From Oscillospiraceae bacterium (lineage in GTDB: Bacteria; Bacillota; Clostridia; Oscillospirales; Ruminococcaceae), in contig JAGAJN010000034.1 in assembly GCA_017828975.1 (NCBI GenBank), forward strand, positions 1 to 64,000: 64,000 nt of DNA, read 5' to 3'. The notes beneath the pieces are model-generated. The model made no database searches. It saw only the letters and a program-made list of their open reading frames with translations, and had not been told where the DNA came from. Numbering within the stretch: position 1 is the first letter of the stretch; each line of letters starts with the position of its first letter. This document shows positions 59,483-64,000 of the stretch, piece after piece. The translations under genes and the position numbers were made by a program.

Positions 59483-60523
59483 TTATTTTACGCCGTAAAT
59501 CGATGCCAGAGTAACGGTCTTTCTCGCCCAATTTTCGTGGACCTTGACCTCGTTCATACGTCCTCCCGACGGGCTTTTTGCTACTGCAAAGCCTTCGCCG
59601 TCGTTCCAGTTGAGTATGCTGAGGGCGTCCTTGTAATCCTCCTCGGAAACGGTGAGGGATTCGTTGATAACGGGCAGCTGTGTCGGGTGGATAGCGGTTT
59701 TTCCGATGAAGCCGTTTAATCTGTCAAGCTCCAGCTCGGCACGAAGTCCCTTTGCCCACTGTCCGTCGGGGTCGTTTCCGAAATATTCCCAGACAGGCGC
59801 AGATACCACATAATCCCGCCCAAAAACATTGAAAATATCCGCAAGTGTATTTCTCACAACGGTAATATCGTAAATGGTGCGGTCGGCAGGTCTGCGGAAA
59901 CCGAAGCGGCTGCAAAAATCATTTCCGCCCACACGGATATTCAGCACCAGCTTGGAGATGGTGTCCACGGCGGATTTTATTTCGGTAATTGCCTGCAAAC
60001 GGCTTTTCAGGTCGATGACCTCGGTGGATTCGAGGATAGGCATACAGTAAATATTCTGCTTGCCGCTGTTTATCTCCGTCATTACTTCAATGTAAGAAGC
60101 GGCGTTGCGGCGGTCGAATTTTGGCAGGATAAAGCCTGTGAGCAGCTCGTAATCGCATATTTTTTCGTAGATACGCAGCAGTTGTTCGGCGGAACGCACC
60201 CTTACAAACATCAGCGGCAGTTCGCTTTTGCGGATATTTTCGAGGATAAGCTCCCGATAGATGCTTTCAAAGGTGTTATAAAGGCAGTTTTCCGCTTCCT
60301 CCACGAAATTGTCCCCGACGCTGTCCTCTAAACAGAGGGACACGGAGCGCAGTCCCGCATACTTTTTCGATGTGATAAAGCCCGCAGCCTTGGGGTTCAG
60401 GGCAGGGCAGTAGAGCAGTCCGCCGAGGGCATATTGGAGAACGAATTTATCGTTATGCGCCTTGTCGGAACGCTTGGTAAAGCTTGATGATGAGGATATT
60501 CTTGCTGTATTTACAGAGTCCAT
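59483..60523 (-). CDS. C-C bond lyase (HpcH/HpaI/citrate lyase-like) of the Ter cluster
   Basis: A 346-residue TIM-barrel enzyme of the citrate-lyase beta/HpaI group, in the Ter-associated C-C lyase branch. ALYCPALNPKAA-type N-terminus, SVSLCLEDSVGDN and the metal acidic pair, RVRSAEQLL, and KTAIHPTQLPVINESL are family marks. It would make or break a C-C bond of a 2-keto acid or acyl substrate. It starts at ATG 60523 with AAAGGA and lies 17 bp downstream of the TerD fusion gene. Confidence 0.9.
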   Translation of the reverse strand: MDSVNTARISSSSSFTKRSDKAHNDKFVLQYALGGLLYCPALNPKAAGFITSKKYAGLRSVSLCLEDSVGDNFVEEAENCLYNTFESIYRELILENIRKSELPLMFVRVRSAEQLLRIYEKICDYELLTGFILPKFDRRNAASYIEVMTEINSGKQNIYCMPILESTEVIDLKSRLQAITEIKSAVDTISKLVLNIRVGGNDFCSRFGFRRPADRTIYDITVVRNTLADIFNVFGRDYVVSAPVWEYFGNDPDGQWAKGLRAELELDRLNGFIGKTAIHPTQLPVINESLTVSEEDYKDALSILNWNDGEGFAVAKSPSGGRMNEVKVHENWARKTVTLASIYGVK

Positions 60524-60540
60524 TATTTTGTCCTTTCAAA

Positions 60541-61803
60541 TCACACAATTTGCAAGCCTGTGCTTTCGCAGAGCCTTTTCAGACCGTCACGGTAGCCTGC
60601 GCCGACGCAGCAGAGCTTCCAGCTGTTCTTGTATCGGTAGAATTCCACGGCAACTATGGTCGTTTCCATCAGCAGATTATCGGGGGAGAAAACAAGCGTA
60701 TTCTTGCCCTTTAGGGTGAATGTCAGCCCCTTGACCTTTGAGAAATTCCGTCGGGGGTCGTCCCCGTAAACCGAATAGGCAAGGGAGATCCTTTCGATAT
60801 GCTCGGGAATTTTCGTGAGATCGACGGTGACCGTTCTGTACGGGCTTTTGTCGTCATAGCTGACACTTCCGCACTTTGAGCGGGTGTTTCCGAAGAACAC
60901 AAGGCAGTCGTCCTCGGTGGCTTTTGCGTTTTTGTCAAGCATAAAGGTGTAGGCATCTATTTCCATATCCGAGGGGAAATTTGCCGAAAAGCTTATCTCG
61001 ACCTTGTTTCCCAGATAATCCTCCGCAGAGATGCGCTGACCTCTTGTGAGGGGGACGGTCGCACCCGTAGGTGCAGTCCTTTCCGACGGACGGGACACCT
61101 TGTTGTAGCCGGAAAGCTGATCTCTCGTCAGCACAACGGAGCGTCCCTCGCTTGGTATCGGTGTCATATTGGGTGCAGCCTTGAATACGGCAGCTCCGTC
61201 TGTGAAGGAGCTTGCATCGCCGTCAGCCGTTCCGAAAATATACGCACGCCTGTTCAGCTCCGATTTGAAGATAACATCGCCGTAAAGATATGTACCCCGC
61301 CGCAGCGGCTCGGAGGTTATGGTGACCGTTGAAGCGCCTGCGGGTATCCTTGCGGGGGAGAAGCTGACGTCCTTGGCGGTGGAGATTATCTCCGTTTCCG
61401 ACGGGACGCAAAGCTCCATTTTGAAGGTGTTTTTCTGTCCGTCGGGGAATTTTCCCAGCTTGATGTTTACGGGAACGCCCCAATAGCCGTCCTCGCTGCC
61501 CATTCCTCGGACAGCGCCGATTATCTCCACATTTTCCGCAGTAACTCCGGGTGCGGTACAGACGATAGCGAAGGAGGCATTGTCACGGGGCAGCCCCGTC
61601 AGCTCAATGCGCAGATTTTTCAGGCGGACATTTGGTGCGGAAACTGTCAGCACTGTGCCGCTTTTCACCCAGAGAGTGGTATTGTTTCCCATGACCGTGC
61701 ATTGCTTTGTGATGACAAAGGGTCCTTCAAATTCGCCGCAGGGAAGTGAAGCCGTGCCGCCTGTGGTGACGTTATTCAATATCTCGCTGACCGTATCTGC
61801 CAT
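60541..61803 (-). CDS. Beta-helix-like/TerD fusion protein
   Basis: A 420-residue protein. Residues 15-110 read as a right-handed beta-helix (GNNTTLWVKSGTVLTVSAPN, then VRLKNLRIELTG), like pectate-lyase repeats. A middle part (145-230) is beta-rich. Residues 275-415 form a TerD-like domain ending in CCVGAGYRDGLKRLCESTG. The TerD calcium motif GDDE is not conserved here, unlike in the two neighbours. It may bind a partner or surface rather than calcium. ATG 61803 has GGGGGAG; the longer reading has none. It heads the biosynthetic operon behind the promoter at 61863-61891. Confidence 0.82.
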   Translation of the reverse strand: MADTVSEILNNVTTGGTASLPCGEFEGPFVITKQCTVMGNNTTLWVKSGTVLTVSAPNVRLKNLRIELTGLPRDNASFAIVCTAPGVTAENVEIIGAVRGMGSEDGYWGVPVNIKLGKFPDGQKNTFKMELCVPSETEIISTAKDVSFSPARIPAGASTVTITSEPLRRGTYLYGDVIFKSELNRRAYIFGTADGDASSFTDGAAVFKAAPNMTPIPSEGRSVVLTRDQLSGYNKVSRPSERTAPTGATVPLTRGQRISAEDYLGNKVEISFSANFPSDMEIDAYTFMLDKNAKATEDDCLVFFGNTRSKCGSVSYDDKSPYRTVTVDLTKIPEHIERISLAYSVYGDDPRRNFSKVKGLTFTLKGKNTLVFSPDNLLMETTIVAVEFYRYKNSWKLCCVGAGYRDGLKRLCESTGLQIV

Positions 61804-61862
61804 ATTATCTCCCCCTTTCCCGCTATTTTTGATACTTTTCACTCGGTATCGCATACATTAAC

Positions 61863-61891
61863 ATTATACCATTTTGTAAAATGAAAATCAA
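61863..61891 (-). promoter_or_regulatory. Sigma-A promoter of the Ter biosynthetic operon
   Basis: On the minus strand TTGATT (61886-61891), 17 bp, TATAAT (61863-61868) with TGG before it, 60 bp before ATG 61803. Confidence 0.85.
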
Positions 61892-61914
61892 GGGCATTTT
61901 TGGAAATTCTCACA

Positions 61915-61948
61915 AAAAAGCTCCCCCGATTCAAAGAAACGGGAGAGC
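61915..61948 (-). terminator. Terminator between the TerD genes and the biosynthetic operon
   Basis: On the minus strand CTCTCCCG pairs with CGGGGGAG (one G-U) and is followed by CTTTTTTG. It lies 16 bp after the TerD stop at 61964. Confidence 0.88.
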
Positions 61949-61963
61949 CGAAAAAAACACGTA

Positions 61964-62548
61964 TTAAACGTTTACGCCGTAAGCCCTGCAAAGAGCCTCC
62001 AGACCGCCGCTGTAACCTGCGCCCACGGCGTTGAACTTCCACTCGCCGTTGTAGCGGTAAAGCTCGCAGACAACCAGAGCGGTTTCAATGGAGAATTCTT
62101 CCATAAGGTCATATCTGAGCATTTCCTCGCCGCTCATATCGTCATCGCTGTTACGCTTGCAGACTCTTACGAAAGCGTTGGAAACCTGTCCGAAATTCTG
62201 ATGACGTGCAGCTGCTTCGTGGATAGTTACGGTAATAGCTATCTTTGCGATGTTCTGAGGAAGCTTGTTGAAGTCAATAAGGATAACCTCGTCATCGCCT
62301 TCGCCCTCGCCCGTGAGATTATCGCCCGTGTGAACGACTGCTCCGTCATATCCCGAAAGATTGTTGTAGAAGATGAAGTCCTCGTCCTTTAACACCTTGC
62401 CGTTTTCGCCCAGCAGGAATGCACAGGCGTCCAGGTCGAAATCGTAGCCGCCGTCATAGCTGTTTGTATCCCAGCCAAGACCGATAAGAGCTTTTGTCAT
62501 TGATTTGTCAAGACTTACTCTCTGTCCCTTTGAAAGATTTACACCCAT
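61964..62548 (-). CDS. TerD family protein
   Basis: A 194-residue TerD-domain protein. It opens with [14 protein letters not shown] and [24 protein letters not shown] and the calcium-binding segment [16 protein letters not shown] are intact, as is the C-terminal [16 protein letters not shown]. TerD proteins bind calcium, act in the cytoplasm near TerC-like membrane proteins, and confer resistance to tellurite, some phages and other stresses. It is 18 bp downstream of a second TerD gene and followed by a terminator. Confidence 0.96.
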   Translation of the reverse strand: MGVNLSKGQRVSLDKSMTKALIGLGWDTNSYDGGYDFDLDACAFLLGENGKVLKDEDFIFYNNLSGYDGAVVHTGDNLTGEGEGDDEVILIDFNKLPQNIAKIAITVTIHEAAARHQNFGQVSNAFVRVCKRNSDDDMSGEEMLRYDLMEEFSIETALVVCELYRYNGEWKFNAVGAGYSGGLEALCRAYGVNV

Positions 62549-62566
62549 TTTAATTCCACCCCTTCA

Positions 62567-63157
62567 TTACATATAGCGCTTAGCAACATCTGAGATGCCG
62601 TTGGCGTCGATGCCTTCGCCTACTGCGCTGAACTTCCATTCGCCGTTGTATCTGTAAACCTCGCCGAATATCATGGCGGTTTTTCCGCTGTAATTGTCGG
62701 TGAGATTGTACTTGCAAAGCTCCTTGTTGGTATCTGCGTCAACAATTCTGATAAATGCGTTCTGTATCATTCCGAAATGCTGTGCTCTTTCTCTTGCCTG
62801 ATAGATCGTTACCGCAACAACGATCTTTTCGCAGTACTGAGGAACGTCACGCAGATCTATCATGATCTGCTCATCATCGCCGTCGCCTGCGCCTGTCAGG
62901 TTGTCGCCCATATGCTGTACGGAACCGCTCTTGTGCTTCAAATTGTTGTAGAAAACATAGTCGTCCTTGTTTGCAAGCTTGCCGCCTGCGGAAAGGAGAA
63001 GTGCGGAAGCGTCACAGTCAATATCCTGGGGCTTGGGTGCGAAAAGCCCTCTCTTCTGAGCGACTTCGTCCCAGCCAAGACCTACTATAACTCTTTTCAG
63101 AGATGAATTTCCTTTTGTAAGGTCAACCTTCTGACCTTTTTGAAGATTAACAGACAT
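62567..63157 (-). CDS. TerD family protein
   Basis: A 196-residue TerD protein, paralogue of the next gene. It has VNLQKGQKVDLTKGN, DIDCDASALLLSAGGKL, the calcium segment LTGAGDGDDEQIMIDL and FSAVGEGIDANGISDVAKR. The extra loop GWDEVAQKRGLFAPKPQDID, missing in the other copy, marks it as the TerD-E-like variant. It lies 30 bp downstream of the AIM24-like gene. With its neighbour it could form hetero-oligomers; this is inference. Confidence 0.96.
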   Translation of the reverse strand: MSVNLQKGQKVDLTKGNSSLKRVIVGLGWDEVAQKRGLFAPKPQDIDCDASALLLSAGGKLANKDDYVFYNNLKHKSGSVQHMGDNLTGAGDGDDEQIMIDLRDVPQYCEKIVVAVTIYQARERAQHFGMIQNAFIRIVDADTNKELCKYNLTDNYSGKTAMIFGEVYRYNGEWKFSAVGEGIDANGISDVAKRYM

Positions 63158-63187
63158 ATTTTACAGTCCTTTCTTTATGGTTATGTA

Positions 63188-64000
63188 TTATGAAACGGTG
63201 GAAGTTACGCTGACCGAGCTGATCATGGAATTATACACCTTGATGGTGGGAGCAAGCCAGACCTGTCCCGTTCCTCGGTAAACATTCACAAGTCCCTCGC
63301 CGCTGGCAGCAGAGCCGATAAGCGTCTTTGCGGAACGTTCAACGGAGAAGTCAATGCCGCCTGTTCGCAAAACGGCAAAGTTTCCGTCCACCTTTAGCAC
63401 ATCATTGTTCAGCTCGATTATGTCAATTTCCGACATGGGAACGGCACATTCGAGAACGGCAAGTCCGGGACCTCTCAGGGAAGTCTGGAAGATACCCTCG
63501 CCGCCCAACGCCGCCGAGGAAAGATTTTTCTGCATAAAGGCACTGACATTTACGCTGCCCTGCGCCGCAAAAAACATTCCCTTGTCAACGATTATCTCTT
63601 CTCCCGCCTGAAGCTCAAGGGTGAGAAGGTGCTTGAAGGTGGGTTCGAGAACGACCATTCCCGTGCCTCTGTATTCGGGCTGTGCAGCAGCTTCGCCCGT
63701 TACTGCGCCTGTGAACATTCTGCCGAGGAGATTTCCCGGAGTAACGCCCGAAACCATTTCAAGATTTCCTTGGAAATAGCTCATAGCGCCCGGTTCTACC
63801 TTAACAGCATCGTTTTCGAGATATATTGCCGCCTGACGCACACGCATATTCTGCTTTTCCATAAAGTACATTCTCTCCGCAGAATAGGGGTCAATGCCGC
63901 CTAACAGCTTCTGATATTCGAGAATGTCAATTTTCATATTCTTATTGGAGCTGGTGTCTATTATCTTGATATTTTCACGGGTACCCACTGCGTTGTAATT
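63188..64000 (-). CDS. AIM24/TIGR00266 family protein, 5' end beyond the window
   Basis: A beta-rich protein of the AIM24 (TIGR00266) family with triplicated Gly-rich blocks such as VEPGAMSYFQGNLEMVSG, GTGMVVLEPTFKHLLTLEL and VYRGTGQVWLAPTIKVYN. The reading frame is open through the window edge, and no ribosome binding site precedes the GTG at 63988 or the ATG at 63937, so the true start probably lies outside. These proteins often accompany TerD genes; a role in membrane or array organisation is only conjecture. It is upstream of the two TerD genes on one transcript. Confidence 0.85.
   Translation of the reverse strand, partial: NYNAVGTRENIKIIDTSSNKNMKIDILEYQKLLGGIDPYSAERMYFMEKQNMRVRQAAIYLENDAVKVEPGAMSYFQGNLEMVSGVTPGNLLGRMFTGAVTGEAAAQPEYRGTGMVVLEPTFKHLLTLELQAGEEIIVDKGMFFAAQGSVNVSAFMQKNLSSAALGGEGIFQTSLRGPGLAVLECAVPMSEIDIIELNNDVLKVDGNFAVLRTGGIDFSVERSAKTLIGSAASGEGLVNVYRGTGQVWLAPTIKVYNSMISSVSVTSTVS

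Noticed and set aside
1-64000. CRISPR arrays, rRNA genes, insertion sequences, prophage
   Set aside because: No regularly spaced repeats, no transposase or phage genes, and no rRNA-like sequence were seen on reading.

Overview
The window looks like the chromosome of an anaerobic, low-to-mid GC Gram-positive of the class Clostridia, most probably a Ruminococcus-type member of the Ruminococcaceae/Oscillospiraceae. The evidence is a cellobiose 2-epimerase that I recognise as close to the characterised Ruminococcus albus enzyme, a Rex redox repressor, rubrerythrin, ComFB, purine-rich ribosome binding sites, sigma-A promoters with 17-bp spacers, and tRNA genes with encoded CCA. A chemotaxis operon, a YlqG/YlqH-like pair and sigma-28-like promoters suggest the cell is motile. 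Species-level assignment is inference.

Layout. 1-3500 is an eroded accessory stretch: a long perfect hairpin, a 5'-truncated flavodoxin-type reductase, a CDP-alcohol phosphatidyltransferase, remnants of a methyltransferase and of a GyrI-like protein, an intact GyrI-like protein, and an AraC regulator with a GyrI-like effector domain. 3436-7118 holds a cation:proton antiporter, a truncated and frameshifted GH28 pectinase, and the sugar isomerase and YesL-like genes left behind it. 7229-12851 is a minus-strand block: TrkH/TrkA potassium uptake, DUF554, a Nudix hydrolase, a Cys-rich U32-like protein and a cyclase-family hydrolase. 13099-15328 is an OPT transporter overlapping a PqqD-like protein. 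15516-20953 is a cheA-cheW-cheR-cheB-cheW operon, divergent from a long plus-strand operon (21359-32094): FliK-like, FlhB-like, CPBP protease, PPase-like/Nudix fusion, endonuclease III, DUF58, transglutaminase and RecQ. 32138-36585 is a redox/TCA operon read leftward (aconitase, two small membrane proteins, isocitrate dehydrogenase, Rex), with a Rex-like operator on the aconitase promoter. 36834-46810 has an RlmA-like methyltransferase, Maf, an XRE regulator, and the secA-DUF1015-cellobiose epimerase-ComFB-MoxR-D,D-carboxypeptidase polycistron. 46997-52390 has rubrerythrin, two tRNA-Ser genes, a single-EamA protein, an unrecognised 329-aa protein with a strong promoter, malic enzyme and MetY. 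52737-55259 has an ABC transporter and a transglutaminase lipoprotein.

The most interesting system is 55207-64000, a Ter (TerD-family) stress gene cluster. It carries an AIM24/TIGR00266 protein, two TerD proteins, a beta-helix-like/TerD fusion, a citrate-lyase-type C-C bond lyase, an ATP-grasp ligase, a single polypeptide joining PRTase, TRSP, StiP-type PRTase and PELOTA-like domains, a small membrane protein and a HAD phosphatase. Comparative genomics by the Aravind group predicted that such clusters make a nucleoside-like metabolite. The product has not been established, and this version has fused its enzymes and has its own promoter behind a terminator.

No CRISPR array, insertion sequence, rRNA or prophage was seen.
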